DNA of 64,000 nt from Rickettsiella endosymbiont of Xylota segnis (GTDB lineage Bacteria > Pseudomonadota > Gammaproteobacteria > Diplorickettsiales > Diplorickettsiaceae): the NCBI RefSeq assembly GCF_964019545.1, contig NZ_OZ026451.1:682001-746000 (forward strand), given 5' to 3'. Positions 19,840 to 30,096 of the stretch are shown in pieces (within the stretch, counting starts at the first letter, position 1; each line of letters opens with the position of its first letter). Both the position numbers and the translations under genes were made by a program. Below the pieces are notes generated by a model. The model worked only from the letters and a program-made list of their open reading frames with translations. It was not told the origin of the DNA and made no database searches.

Positions 19840-22305
19840 ATGAGTTCTCTACCAGATACGATAAAAGACGTTTTAGCAAATGAAATTCCTAATAATACAA
19901 CTGGATGTAAGGTAACTTTATCTGTTGGGGAGATTTTACTCCTCGTATTAACTGTTTGCAAAAAAACTAAAGCCAATGACCTTGATCTCACCCAGTTTTA
20001 TCAGCTGTATCTCGAGGGTGTAAAAACCGAAGCAGATAGAGAGCTCATTAAGGAAATCGAAAAAGTTATTACAGATAAGAGTTTTGTTATTAAGTCCGAT
20101 TCTAAAACTATTAATGATGATCCAATCAGACGTTACTTTGAAACAAACCTAGCCTACCATATTTTACAAAATAATGCCGAGACTTTGGACCATGCTAAAT
20201 TAGAAAATTTTACTCAATGTTTAAAAAATCGACTCTTTTCCTTGCAAAATGTAAAACCCTCTTTATTTGTAGTTGAAAAAATACTTAAAGGTGATTTGGA
20301 TGAGAATGTATTAAACAAGTATGAATTAGAATATGCAGAATTAACATATAAATTACTAAAAAATGATTTTTATGGATTGTCTGAAGTTGCTTGTAAAAAT
20401 TTATATCAAATTGCTTGTAGTACTATTTTAGCAACGTTAAATACTCAAAATGATGAATCAATACCAGCTAATATTTATAGTAATAGTATCTTCACCATGG
20501 GTATGGATGGACGAGGGCGGTTCATTAAGCCATTTCATGATGAGGTTAGGACAACTGCTAAAGGGCTGATGAAGTCTATATCTCCTCTTCCTATGTACCA
20601 TGATGTAGTAAATCCTGTTGAGGAAAGCTATGCGGATATTTACTCCCCCTTCCAACGATCGGCTGATCAATCAGATTATATGATAGAAAGTCAATGGAGT
20701 CAGCGTTTGTTTTCGCGTCAAACACAAGTCTATTCGAACGGGATTTCTAGTACAACGCTAGCGCAGATTAGAAATATGATTTTGCAACGCAGGTTAGGAT
20801 CTCATGATTATAATATTTCTTTTAAGCACTACATGACAGTTTTTGCTTCTTTAATGCTTTATAATAGTGGAGGACATTCATTTTTTGAAATTTTTGAGGT
20901 TTTCAAACTGCCATTTTGCACAGAATTAATGGAGGGTGAGTTAGATACTCAAGAGGCGTTAAAAAATGATAAGCTCATGTTTAAATTACTTTACGAAGAT
21001 CAAAAAGATGCATTTGAACAGGCCCTTCAATCTACGCAATTTTATGCAAATACGTTGTTAAATAAAAAATTACTTAATGCAGAATTTAAAAAACAAAGGA
21101 TAAAAGACGATTCTGATTTATTTTCTATCTCTGAAGAGAAATTGACATTGCATCATGCAGTGATAAATTTAACTGCGGATGAGTTGCAGAAACGATTAGA
21201 TAGTTCAGATGATGTAAAAGCGGATGTTGATTCTCTAAATCATAAAGGATGGACTGCATTGATGGTTGCCGCTCAATTGGGTAAAGTTGATCATGTAAAT
21301 AAACTTCTTGCCGCTAAATCAAATATTGGGCGACAGGTAAAATGCTTGTCAGCGTTAGAGCTTGCAATAAAAAGTGAAAATTATAATGTTGTACTTACTT
21401 TACTTACTGCAGGAGCTGTCGTAAAGAGGAAAAATACTTTATTACAAAAGCTATACAAAGGCTCACCTGCCATATATTTAGCATGTCGTCAGAGAGATAT
21501 GCGTATTCTTGAAGCTTTATTGCAATATGAAAATAAATTTAATTTTGGAGATATTAAAAAAGCGTTATTAGTTGCATTAGAAGCTGAAAATTTTGAAGCC
21601 ATGCAGGTATTAGTTAATTATATTAATCAGCATTCTGAAAAAAAACATTTTTCAGAAGACCATAAATTTTTACTTTTAAAAAAGGCTACTGCGTTAGGTA
21701 GTTTGCAATTAATTCAAAGTATCAAAAGTTTACTTTTTCCTCCAACTAGTCCAATTGACTATTCAACGTTACTGAATATAGCCGCTACAAAAGGATTTTT
21801 ACCTATTGCTGGATATTTATTAAAATTATCTAATAATCATATTTCTAAGGTAGAAAATAAAGAACCGACTTTTTTAATAGATTTTAATAAATTATTACTT
21901 ACCGCCCTAAACAATAATCACTTTGCTATGGCAGTATTTTTGATAATCGCGGGGGCTAATCCTGTCACTATACCTACTAATAGCTCTTGTTTTATGCAGT
22001 TTTATAACTATTTGGCAGATCCTAAATTGAGTGAATTTCTTTTTACTGAAATTGATAATGAACTTATTGCTAAAAGAATTAAAGATATCGGAGAAAACTT
22101 GCAACAAAAAGAAAGCGGTATATTTCATAATTTTTTGACAAAGCTTGTTAGTTTTTTGAACAAAATTTTGTCGAATAATTGGAGATTAAGTTATAACGAT
22201 AAAACATTAGTTATGCGTAAATTATCAATGCTGTTTACTAGTAAACAGCCGGTAGAAATAGTGTCTATTGAACATCCATTAGAATCTCCAATCAAAGCCA
22301 TTTAG
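19840..22305 (+). CDS. Large protein with C-terminal ankyrin repeats, possible effector
   Basis: 821 residues. The N-terminal 400 are helical with no named domain; conserved-looking parts include FTMGMDGRGRFIKPFHDEV, the run around TQVYSNGISSTTLAQIRNM and LMLYNSGGHSFFEIFEVF. From about residue 445 ankyrin units appear (GWTALMVAAQLGKVDHVNKLL, CLSALELAIKSENYNVVLTLL, SPAIYLACRQRDMRILEALL), then diverged helical repeats to about residue 720. No signal peptide. The context (AT-rich, next to other anonymous genes) suggests a host-interaction protein; this is inference. Confidence 0.72.
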   Translation: MSSLPDTIKDVLANEIPNNTTGCKVTLSVGEILLLVLTVCKKTKANDLDLTQFYQLYLEGVKTEADRELIKEIEKVITDKSFVIKSDSKTINDDPIRRYFETNLAYHILQNNAETLDHAKLENFTQCLKNRLFSLQNVKPSLFVVEKILKGDLDENVLNKYELEYAELTYKLLKNDFYGLSEVACKNLYQIACSTILATLNTQNDESIPANIYSNSIFTMGMDGRGRFIKPFHDEVRTTAKGLMKSISPLPMYHDVVNPVEESYADIYSPFQRSADQSDYMIESQWSQRLFSRQTQVYSNGISSTTLAQIRNMILQRRLGSHDYNISFKHYMTVFASLMLYNSGGHSFFEIFEVFKLPFCTELMEGELDTQEALKNDKLMFKLLYEDQKDAFEQALQSTQFYANTLLNKKLLNAEFKKQRIKDDSDLFSISEEKLTLHHAVINLTADELQKRLDSSDDVKADVDSLNHKGWTALMVAAQLGKVDHVNKLLAAKSNIGRQVKCLSALELAIKSENYNVVLTLLTAGAVVKRKNTLLQKLYKGSPAIYLACRQRDMRILEALLQYENKFNFGDIKKALLVALEAENFEAMQVLVNYINQHSEKKHFSEDHKFLLLKKATALGSLQLIQSIKSLLFPPTSPIDYSTLLNIAATKGFLPIAGYLLKLSNNHISKVENKEPTFLIDFNKLLLTALNNNHFAMAVFLIIAGANPVTIPTNSSCFMQFYNYLADPKLSEFLFTEIDNELIAKRIKDIGENLQQKESGIFHNFLTKLVSFLNKILSNNWRLSYNDKTLVMRKLSMLFTSKQPVEIVSIEHPLESPIKAI

Positions 22306-22729
22306 TGAAGAATACTCTCTTATCTTTAAAAAAAATAACTTAAATTCCAGTACATAATCAAACTTGAATTGAGACATGCAGGCCTGCTATATGGATATTA
22401 CTACGATAAATGCAAATAGAGTTTATGAAATTATTAGGGGAACTTAGAGATCCATAAAATGAGTCTAAAATTAAATCTGGGAATTACATTTTTTTTGTGT
22501 CTGATGCAATACGCAATATGCAAAATATTGTTAGTGAAAAGAAAATAAAGGTCTCAGACTAGCAATTGGTTTTGGTTTTTAAAAAATTAATGGAATTTTT
22601 AAATAAAAAATTTTTGCAACACCAAGAATAACATCATAGTAGTTCATTAAATAGATATAGTTTAGCCGCCAATCTTTCAGTAAACTCCCACTCACACCAG
22701 AGTGGGAATGAATATGTTTTATTCTATTA
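22306..22729. other. Intergenic region with addA-tail-like fragment
   Basis: About 420 bp without a supported gene. 22672-22704 matches the 3' end of the addA-like gene (28 of 33 bases, same orientation). A 7-bp hairpin (CCCACTC at 22687-22693, GAGTGGG at 22700-22706) is inside it. Only very short frames occur, for example a 29-codon one near 22459, without a good ribosome-binding site. Confidence 0.4.
22672..22704. repeat. 33-bp imperfect direct repeat, left copy
   Basis: 28 of 33 bases match 23626-23658 in the same orientation. Read on the minus strand, the segment still encodes LWCEWEFTE, against LWCEWKFIE in the C-terminus of the AddA-like protein. The two copies flank the 197-residue membrane protein gene. 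Confidence 0.65.
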
Positions 22730-23323
22730 TTAGGGTGATTTGCTTATGGAAGCACTTGCGTGTTGATCTTGAATGCTATTAGGTAATTGTGTATTTTTTT
22801 CATCGAAGAATAATGAGTAGTTTATTGGAGATACTGGGGCGTTGGTATTATTATCATTAGAATTTTCCTTGCCAATGACTTTTTCGTTTCTATCATTTCT
22901 ATTATTTGATGCTTCTTGAAGTGTACAGAGTAATGCTGTTTCATTCGCTAGCGTGTCAGAATTTTTTTGTTTAGTTGTTTTATTTTTTGAAGCAAAAAAC
23001 CAAATAAACGGTGTACTAAGCAGAACAATAGGTAAACACACCATAGCGAATGTTAAAGAAAGCACTAGAATCGGTACGACTATGATAAGCACTAATGGAA
23101 TTATAAAAAATAGAGATATTGTAGCTCCCGTTGCAAGATGTAATAATTGTAAAGCCCGCTGCGCTGTTCGTTTCAGTCTGGCAACAACCCCCTTATTTTC
23201 ATCAATTTTCGCACTTGCTTCCATGACGGGAGTTAGCTGTATTAACTCTTGGATACGTTCTTTTGTGGGATTATTTTCAGCGATTTCTTGGAATTTTTTT
23301 CTTGATATTGTTTGTCTAGGCAT
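22730..23323 (-). CDS. Uncharacterised membrane protein with a hydrophobic hairpin
   Basis: 197 residues, not recognised. A charged N-terminus (residues 1-60) is followed by a long hydrophobic region (about 65-112: ISLFFIIPLVLIIVVPILV and following) able to form two helices, then a polar Asn/Ser/Lys-rich tail of about 80 residues. No signal peptide cleavage site. Hydrophobic hairpins with polar tails occur among host-membrane effectors of intracellular bacteria, but that is only an analogy. The gene is bracketed by a 33-bp direct repeat derived from the neighbouring addA tail. Confidence 0.6.
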   Translation of the reverse strand: MPRQTISRKKFQEIAENNPTKERIQELIQLTPVMEASAKIDENKGVVARLKRTAQRALQLLHLATGATISLFFIIPLVLIIVVPILVLSLTFAMVCLPIVLLSTPFIWFFASKNKTTKQKNSDTLANETALLCTLQEASNNRNDRNEKVIGKENSNDNNTNAPVSPINYSLFFDEKNTQLPNSIQDQHASASISKSP

Positions 23324-23590
23324 GATGGATTCCAGGTTGAATGGATTTAACGAACAGGATACATTCGTTGTTATTAGTAAAACGGTTTATTACTAATGAA
23401 TGAAAAAATATTCCTCCTACATTCAAATAAATTAGAAGATTACCGGATATTTATTAAGTCAGTATTAAGAAAGCCGTTTGCAAAATAATTTCTTTGGTTA
23501 TGGCTTTGATTTTATCTGCGAAACTTATTCTCAATCACTTTAAAAAAATTTATTAATTTAAATGCTGTTTACTTCCTCTCCCCTTATTCA

Positions 23591-26500
23591 TCAGACTTTA
23601 AAATGCTCGATTGATTCAGTCATAGATGTTTCAATAAATTTCCATTCACACCAGAGTGAGGTGAGTGGGAAATACAAACCACAGCGTACGGTTTGTTGCG
23701 TATCTAACAACAATGCCTGTGCATAGTTATTCAATTGTTGTTGATGTTGTTGCATGGCGGTTTTTAAAAATTCTTCAGGTTTATTGCCTTGATAGTCGGA
23801 GGTTTTATAATCAATAACCCAACGAATACTTGTAACGGGATCGATAAAAGTTCGATCGATGACACAATTTTGTAACTTGTCGTTGAGTAGGGCAGTGATG
23901 GCATATTCTGATTGTGCAGCCTGATGTTGCTGGCTCAATATCCAACGTCCACGGGGATCGGCTAAGGTTTTTTCTAAACAGGCATTCAGCTTCGCTAAGG
24001 CTTGTGGTATTTGCTCTGCAAGCAATCCGTTTTGTGCCAATAATCCGATTAACATGGCTTGTACAGAGCGTATTTTTTCTTTATTCCATTGCTGAAAACC
24101 ATCTTGACTGATTTGATACAGTAAACGATGGATTACTGTTCCTAATATCCGCTCGGGATGCAATTGCCAATGATAAGAGTACACTTGAGATTTTATCTCG
24201 GAAGATGTCACACATTGATGCGGAATAGATTGCCAATCTGCCGGTAAACGTTTTAATAAACTTTGTGTGCGTATGGCTAGCGTATTTTTTGCTGATGCAT
24301 GGACTACAATCTGCTCTGGTTGGATATCCATAACTGGCCATAAATGACTTAATAATGAATGTGGAGCAGGGGATTTAAGTTCTCCCGAGGCATCGCGAAT
24401 TAATGTGCCTAGTAAATGTAAGGATTGCTTGGCACGCGTGCAAGCGACATATAATAAGCGGATTAACTCAGCTGCATTTTTTTGCTTTTCTTCACTAAAA
24501 AGATAATCATAAATTAAATCTTGTTCTTCATGACTGGCTTTAATCGGCGCCAATAAAAAATCTTTTTTTTGTTGTGCAAAGATTTTCTCACTCGATAATA
24601 ATAATGGAGATTGCAGAGGGCGACCACGCCGATGCAAGCCGGGTAAGATGACATGATCATATTCTAAACCTTTGGCTTTATGGATGGTCATGACGTCGAC
24701 AGGGTGTGCAGAGATGGCAGAAGTGGTTTGAGTATAAATATGACTTAACTCATCTTCTAGTTTAAAAAAATCCAATGCTGCGCCTTCCTGTTTAATTTTA
24801 TTTTCTAGAAAATTTAAATACGTATGGATATGATCCATTTCCTCCCAGCTTGACAAGGTGGTCGGTCCGCCTAAGGCTAACCAGGTTTGTTTGACCCATA
24901 AGGACAAAGAAAGTCGACCTTGTTGTTGCAAACTTTGTTGTAAAATGGGCATGATGCGACGTAAACGTTGTTTAGTGTCTGCTCTGAGTGGAATTTCTTC
25001 AAACTGCTGTAGCTGTTGCCAAATACTGAGCGATGTTTTTTTTTCATCATCATCATACCATTGTGTAATTTGGTATAGATCGTTTAACGACAAACCACAA
25101 TAAGGTGAGCGTAATAAGGCGAGCCAAGCGATCCTATCCCCTAAGTGATGTAGCGCACGGGTTAAGGCTAATAGATCGCGCACCGCTGATTTTTTGGCGA
25201 GACTATCAATCTCTACGGCTTGATAAGCAATCGCCGCGCGCTGCAAGGCCGGTAAAATACTGCTTAAATGACTACGTGCACGGACTAAAACTACAATAGA
25301 AGCTTGGCTATCTTTACGCTGAATTTTTTGAATAATTTTTATGATCTGCTCGGCTTCTGCGGATTCTGCTAAGACTGCATCATCTGCTTGCTGCCAGTAG
25401 CTACAAACGGCAGCGTGACTTTGTTGTGCTTGCGAGTAAGCGCTTGCAGGAGAGAAACAAATAGTGCCGTGTTGTAGGTCCTGAGTGTTTGGCAGTAATT
25501 GGCTAAACTGTTGATTCACCCAATCGATAATGCCAGGTGTAGAACGAAAATTAACTGACAAACTTAAAGCTTGCAGTTGCATCGTGCCAATACCGTAATG
25601 TTGCACCTGTAAAAATAAACCGACTTCGGCTTTGCGAAATCGATAGATGGATTGCATGGGATCACCGACTAAAAATAAACTTCGACCTTCTTGATTTTGC
25701 CAACCGGCGGTTAATTTTTCGATTAAGTTCAATTGTGTATTGGAAGTATCTTGAAATTCATCCACAAGTAGATGTTGGATTTGATAGTCTAAGGCGAGTG
25801 CTAAATCACTGGGATTCTCGGTCTGACCTAAGGCAGCGCTAGCTGCGAGTAAGATTTCGGTGTAATCGACTTTTTGTTGTTGTTGGAAAATAATTTTTAA
25901 ATGGGCAACCAATACCGGTAATAATTCAAAGAGTGACTTGAGAATTTGCCATTGTGACTCGGTATAATGCAAAGGCGGTGCTTGTTTTAAAGCGATTAAG
26001 GTTTCTTGTACTAAATCTTGTTGACTTAAATGGTCAATTAACTTCAAACATTGTTTTTTTAGTGTTTGAATCTCTGCCTGTGCCGCTTTATTTTTTATTT
26101 CATTGGCAGCAGCAAAACCTTCAGTTTTTCGTAGTTGTTTGCGCCAAGTATTCGATTCAGTTAGCAATAACTGACTCACTGCTTGCCAAAAGTTTAAATC
26201 ATCATGCTGGACTAAAGGTATTCGCAGGCGCTGCTGTAAGGAAAAATTTAGAACCTGAAAAAGTTCTTTGGCGGTGTCTTGGCTAATTAAACGATTTAAT
26301 TTTTCGACTAATACTTGATTAATGTTAAATAAAGTGTGTTCTAAATCTTCGCGTAAATGTTGTTGGTGTTGCAGCAAATAGTCCAACCATTGTTCGCGTC
26401 GAGCCAACATGGGAATAAATAAATTTTCTACACGTTGAAAATCATTATCTAAATGACTCAACAAATGACTTAATGCGGCTTGCCAGGGCAATGGTTCTTC

Positions 26501-26992
26501 GAGCTGCTTGAGTAGTTCTTGTATCGCTAAACGATATAAATACTCAGGATGATCAACCGGCATTAATTTTTCACCTAATCCTGCGAGTAAAGGCATTTGT
26601 CTGATTAAGGATAGGCAAAAACTATCGATGGTAAGTATACGCAGTCGATTGGGATTGCTTAATAAATTCCAGCCTAAAGCGAGATCCTGTGTTAACACTT
26701 TTTTGGCCAAATAATAACGTTCGGTATCTTTGCCAGTAGGCGTTGCAGTGTTTAGCGCGAGTTCTAAGGCCTGCATGAGGCGTAAACGCATTTCGTTAGC
26801 GGCTTTACGTGTGAAAGTAATGGCGATAATGGCTTCTGGTACAGCGACGCAGGTTAGCAACACTAGATAACGACGTACTAGTAATTCTGTTTTTCCAGAG
26901 CCGGCAGGTGCTTGCACAATAAATGATTGCTTGGGATCGAGTGCTTGCTGGCGTTGTTTGGCATCGGCTAAGTGTTGTGATGGAGACCTCAT
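23591..26992 (-). CDS. AddA/RecB-like UvrD-family helicase-nuclease
   Basis: 1133-residue ATP-dependent exonuclease subunit for double-strand break processing before recombination. Motifs in order: Walker A APAGSGKT (residues 28-35), motif Ia AITFTRKAANEMR, motif II LLVDEFQDTSNTQ, motif III FLVGDPMQSIYRFRKAE, motif V MTIHKAKGLEYDHVI, and the C-terminal PD-(D/E)XK nuclease signature WVIDYKTSDY with upstream LGTVIHRLL. I start at ATG 26992 (MRSPSQHLADAKQ), one base after the addB stop; the frame stays open 34 codons into addB. Together with the next gene it forms an AddAB-type pair. Confidence 0.88.
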   Translation of the reverse strand: MRSPSQHLADAKQRQQALDPKQSFIVQAPAGSGKTELLVRRYLVLLTCVAVPEAIIAITFTRKAANEMRLRLMQALELALNTATPTGKDTERYYLAKKVLTQDLALGWNLLSNPNRLRILTIDSFCLSLIRQMPLLAGLGEKLMPVDHPEYLYRLAIQELLKQLEEPLPWQAALSHLLSHLDNDFQRVENLFIPMLARREQWLDYLLQHQQHLREDLEHTLFNINQVLVEKLNRLISQDTAKELFQVLNFSLQQRLRIPLVQHDDLNFWQAVSQLLLTESNTWRKQLRKTEGFAAANEIKNKAAQAEIQTLKKQCLKLIDHLSQQDLVQETLIALKQAPPLHYTESQWQILKSLFELLPVLVAHLKIIFQQQQKVDYTEILLAASAALGQTENPSDLALALDYQIQHLLVDEFQDTSNTQLNLIEKLTAGWQNQEGRSLFLVGDPMQSIYRFRKAEVGLFLQVQHYGIGTMQLQALSLSVNFRSTPGIIDWVNQQFSQLLPNTQDLQHGTICFSPASAYSQAQQSHAAVCSYWQQADDAVLAESAEAEQIIKIIQKIQRKDSQASIVVLVRARSHLSSILPALQRAAIAYQAVEIDSLAKKSAVRDLLALTRALHHLGDRIAWLALLRSPYCGLSLNDLYQITQWYDDDEKKTSLSIWQQLQQFEEIPLRADTKQRLRRIMPILQQSLQQQGRLSLSLWVKQTWLALGGPTTLSSWEEMDHIHTYLNFLENKIKQEGAALDFFKLEDELSHIYTQTTSAISAHPVDVMTIHKAKGLEYDHVILPGLHRRGRPLQSPLLLSSEKIFAQQKKDFLLAPIKASHEEQDLIYDYLFSEEKQKNAAELIRLLYVACTRAKQSLHLLGTLIRDASGELKSPAPHSLLSHLWPVMDIQPEQIVVHASAKNTLAIRTQSLLKRLPADWQSIPHQCVTSSEIKSQVYSYHWQLHPERILGTVIHRLLYQISQDGFQQWNKEKIRSVQAMLIGLLAQNGLLAEQIPQALAKLNACLEKTLADPRGRWILSQQHQAAQSEYAITALLNDKLQNCVIDRTFIDPVTSIRWVIDYKTSDYQGNKPEEFLKTAMQQHQQQLNNYAQALLLDTQQTVRCGLYFPLTSLWCEWKFIETSMTESIEHFKV
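23626..23658. repeat. 33-bp imperfect direct repeat, right copy
   Basis: This copy lies inside the 3' coding end of the AddA-like gene (codes for LWCEWKFIET on the minus strand) and matches 22672-22704 at 28 of 33 positions. It is the likely source copy because here it is part of a conserved gene. Confidence 0.65.
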
Positions 26993-26993
26993 A

Positions 26994-29642
26994 TTATGCC
27001 TGTGTAATTTGTAAGTGATTAACACGACAGAGCAATTGCAGATCGCACTGTCGACAGGTGCTAGGACCGTGTTTCGGATTGACATCAGCAACACCGTGTT
27101 GGAATTCTATAGCGAGTTTTTCCAAAGAAGTTTGCCAATGCTTAAGAAGATCCGACCATTGACTTAGGTTCTGTGAGGTTTTTAATTTTTTTAAGGGTAT
27201 AAGTTGCTGCATAGCAGTTTCTTCTGCGCTTAAGCCCTGAAGCGTAACCTTATTACTGCGTAGATGCATGATGGCAAAGCTGCGTACCGTTTCCGGATAG
27301 CTTAAGCAATACAACGGTAATTGTGGATAATCACAGCGTTCTTCTAGCCAATCTATTTTACCGGGTATACCGGTTTTGTAATCAATAATCATGCTGTTTG
27401 TTGCGTTAAGGTGATCGATACGATCAATCCTTAGTGTCAGAGATACTTTAGCAAGCGTGAGTTGTCTTTTTGTTTCATGTTGCGTTTGTATAAAAACCGG
27501 GCGTTGTTTTTCTAAAGCGACGATATTTTTAAATAAAGTTTGCAAACGACGGCGCTCGATGTCGATAAAATGAGTTTTAAAAACCATCGGCCGTTTTTTA
27601 CTAAATAAACCTAAGCTATGATCAATAGCGGCATTAATGAGTTGATCCAAAGCACTCGGTGTTTGTGCTAATAAGGTTTTTTGATCCTTTACTTCATTCC
27701 AAAATTTTTCTAACACCTGATGTAATAGTATGCCACGATCGCGGGCGTTGAGTCCGTTTTGCGGAAAAGAATGAAACTGCGCTTGCAAACGCCAGCGTGC
27801 ATAGGCTTGAAATGGGCATGCCGCTTGCGATTGTAAAAGTTGTGTGCCCGCACTAAAACTTTCTTCCGGAGAAAATGCTAGTGTTTCATCCGTATAATAT
27901 TCCCATTGTTGTAAGTGCATTATTTTTTTTGCTAAAGGTTGATACAAAGGGAGTTTCAGATCGCTTAATTTGATTTCTGGTAAAGTTTTAATTAAGACAC
28001 TGGGACGTAAAATCTGATCCAAATGCTGTTCCGGATAACTGAAAATAATGTTTTTTGTGCAGCCAATTAAGTTTTTCGTTAGCAAGGAAGCAAAATAATA
28101 TTCTCGTTCGTTCGAGGCGTAAGGGATTTGGTATATACGCTGCAAAGCATAAGGAATAAATGGATTAGGTTGTGCGGCGGCTGGCCAAGTTCTATCGTCA
28201 AGTCCCATTACCCATAAACTATCAAAATACATACCGGCGCTATCCAGTAAACCCAATATTTGGATTGGAGGTTCATGCAAGGTTTTGGTTTGGAATATGG
28301 AATTGCTAAGTAATTCATGTAATTGTTGTAATGCTTGCGTTTGCGAAAGGTCACCAAGAATAAAATCTAAACTAGCCAGTTCTGTTAGTAATTCTGACCA
28401 GCATTCCAACAATTGAAATTCACTACTGATTAAAGAACGTTCGCCAGGCCATGCTAAAGCGAGAAGCTTACTAGCAAAATATTTTGACCAAAAACTAGGT
28501 TTTGCTAAAAAATTAACAGAATATTTTTTTATTAAATGACTTAGGTTGCTAATTAAATTACTTAACAGCGGACAAGCGTGTTGATAGCTTACTTTAAGCA
28601 GCTGTTCTAAGCTCAATCTATTTTCCGCAGTATTACGTAAGGTGATATCAAGCTGTGTACGTGATGCTTGTTCTTGTTGCGAACCTCCTAAGTAAGGTGT
28701 GAGTAATAACTGATTAATTTGCTGAAATGAATTGATCTCGTCTAAGCTAAGAATAAGCATTGCTGTTTGAATTAAAGGAAATTCTAACAAACCATTACCT
28801 GCAGCGATGTTAAAAGGGGGAGGATTCACATTGTTCGGCGCTAATTCGCTGAATACATCAGTAAAGGTGTTGAGTAACTGTGTGCGTTGCTCGACTAGAT
28901 TTGGAATCACACAGGCGATATTTTTTGCTCCTAGTTGCCAGGATTGATAGGCCCAAAGTGCCATTTGTTGGGATTCAGTTTCTTTGTCTGTTAAACACAG
29001 ACGGTGTTGTTTTGTTTGTAAATGAACCGGTGCGAAATAATAAAGTTGACAGTGCTGTTCTTCTAAGACGCTGAGTAGTTTTTTATATTGTGGATTTATT
29101 TCATTAAAGCCAATTAAAAAAATACGTGAGGGAGGTTTTAAAATTTTCTTGTTGAATAAAAGAATTAAATGATTGAGTGCACTGGATAAATCAACATAAG
29201 CATGGTCTTGGCAAAAGCTTACGAAATCAGTGGCCCAGGTTTGCCAGGTTTCAGTTTCATTGCTTTGTTTAAAATGCGTTGTTTGATAATCAAGTTGCGC
29301 TTGTTGAAGTAATTGCCAAGCTTGCTGAGCATTTTTGGCGGTATCCGCGTTACCTAAAAAAGAATAAAAAGATTGCTGAATAATGGTTTTCCATATTAGA
29401 CATTCTTGTAGCTTGTTGAGTAAACGCAAAGGAAAACCCTTTTGTTCGATGAATTGTTTTTCCCAAAGTATTTCTAACCATCGTGTGAAAGTAAAAATTT
29501 GTGGTGTGCACCAAACACGTTTTTTTTGCGTTTGTTGATATTGTGCATAAGCTTTATGTAAAAAAGGAATTATGCGTTTATTACCCGTCAATAATAGATC
29601 CTCTGGATTTAACTGCTTGAAAAGTTTGTTATAAATTTCCAT
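26994..29642 (-). CDS. AddB-like nuclease partner (probable DNA repair protein)
   Basis: 882 residues. It has a degenerate helicase-like N-terminal half without a good Walker A (LTGNKRIIPFLHKAY), as in the AddB-like 'probable DNA repair protein' family of proteobacteria. The C-terminal PD-(D/E)XK nuclease has MIIDYKTGIPG (Asp near 754). Four Cys match the AddB iron-sulfur staple: C609 (ACPFQAYARW) and C863, C866 and C872 (CRQCDLQLLC). It is encoded one base upstream of the addA-like gene, consistent with an obligate heterodimer. No recC or recD is in the window. Confidence 0.82.
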   Translation of the reverse strand: MEIYNKLFKQLNPEDLLLTGNKRIIPFLHKAYAQYQQTQKKRVWCTPQIFTFTRWLEILWEKQFIEQKGFPLRLLNKLQECLIWKTIIQQSFYSFLGNADTAKNAQQAWQLLQQAQLDYQTTHFKQSNETETWQTWATDFVSFCQDHAYVDLSSALNHLILLFNKKILKPPSRIFLIGFNEINPQYKKLLSVLEEQHCQLYYFAPVHLQTKQHRLCLTDKETESQQMALWAYQSWQLGAKNIACVIPNLVEQRTQLLNTFTDVFSELAPNNVNPPPFNIAAGNGLLEFPLIQTAMLILSLDEINSFQQINQLLLTPYLGGSQQEQASRTQLDITLRNTAENRLSLEQLLKVSYQHACPLLSNLISNLSHLIKKYSVNFLAKPSFWSKYFASKLLALAWPGERSLISSEFQLLECWSELLTELASLDFILGDLSQTQALQQLHELLSNSIFQTKTLHEPPIQILGLLDSAGMYFDSLWVMGLDDRTWPAAAQPNPFIPYALQRIYQIPYASNEREYYFASLLTKNLIGCTKNIIFSYPEQHLDQILRPSVLIKTLPEIKLSDLKLPLYQPLAKKIMHLQQWEYYTDETLAFSPEESFSAGTQLLQSQAACPFQAYARWRLQAQFHSFPQNGLNARDRGILLHQVLEKFWNEVKDQKTLLAQTPSALDQLINAAIDHSLGLFSKKRPMVFKTHFIDIERRRLQTLFKNIVALEKQRPVFIQTQHETKRQLTLAKVSLTLRIDRIDHLNATNSMIIDYKTGIPGKIDWLEERCDYPQLPLYCLSYPETVRSFAIMHLRSNKVTLQGLSAEETAMQQLIPLKKLKTSQNLSQWSDLLKHWQTSLEKLAIEFQHGVADVNPKHGPSTCRQCDLQLLCRVNHLQITQA

Positions 29643-29866
29643 AGACTACCTATTGACAACGCTAAGTTTAGCTAAGAAAGTACAGGACTTTTGCACAAGT
29701 CGGCTTAATTTAATTTATTCTATGTAATCTTAACAGCATTAAATATAATTTTCTGATTGACAGGAGCTAACTATTTGAAAAAAGGAGTTTTTTATCTTTT
29801 GTTTAAAGCTTGTACAAATTGTAACGATGACTTATAAATCAAGGTTTTTAGTAGCTTCCCCCAACT

Positions 29867-29950
29867 CTGTCCACAAAGTTATTCACAGAATCTGTGGGTA
29901 AACATGAATTTGTCATCCTAATGCCTAATAATTAAACATTTTTATACACA
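29867..29950. other. DnaA-box cluster, candidate replication-origin-like site
   Basis: Four DnaA-box-like 9-mers in 84 bp: CTGTCCACA (29867-29875, two mismatches), TTATTCACA (29879-29887, perfect TTATNCACA), TTACCCACA on the minus strand (29893-29901, one mismatch) and TTATACACA (29942-29950, perfect). The middle two face each other as an inverted pair around AAT. They lie in a 450-bp gene-free, AT-rich gap. No dnaA, dnaN, mnmG or rpmH is nearby, so this could instead be a DnaA-titration or regulatory site. Confidence 0.45.
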
Positions 29951-30013
29951 AGCGACAACTTTTCAAAGACGCGGAATCTATTTGCTAATTTCTATAAGTA
30001 TTCTATACTCACT

Positions 30014-30040
30014 GCACATCACGATGCGAGAGCATCGAGC
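30014..30040. repeat. Hairpin in the leader of the following gene
   Basis: CGATGC-GAGA-GCATCG forms a perfect 6-bp stem with a GAGA tetraloop, flanked by CA and GCGTG that extend it imperfectly. It lies about 60 bp before the next plus-strand start and may structure that mRNA leader. Confidence 0.4.
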
Positions 30041-30096
30041 GTGTTTTCATCTCGCGATGGAGATTTTCAAGAGGAGAAGCGCGATTCTCTGTTTGA

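Noticed and set aside
22459-22551. 29-codon frame downstream of the 821-residue protein
   Set aside because: No good ribosome-binding site and no recognisable features; treated as non-coding.
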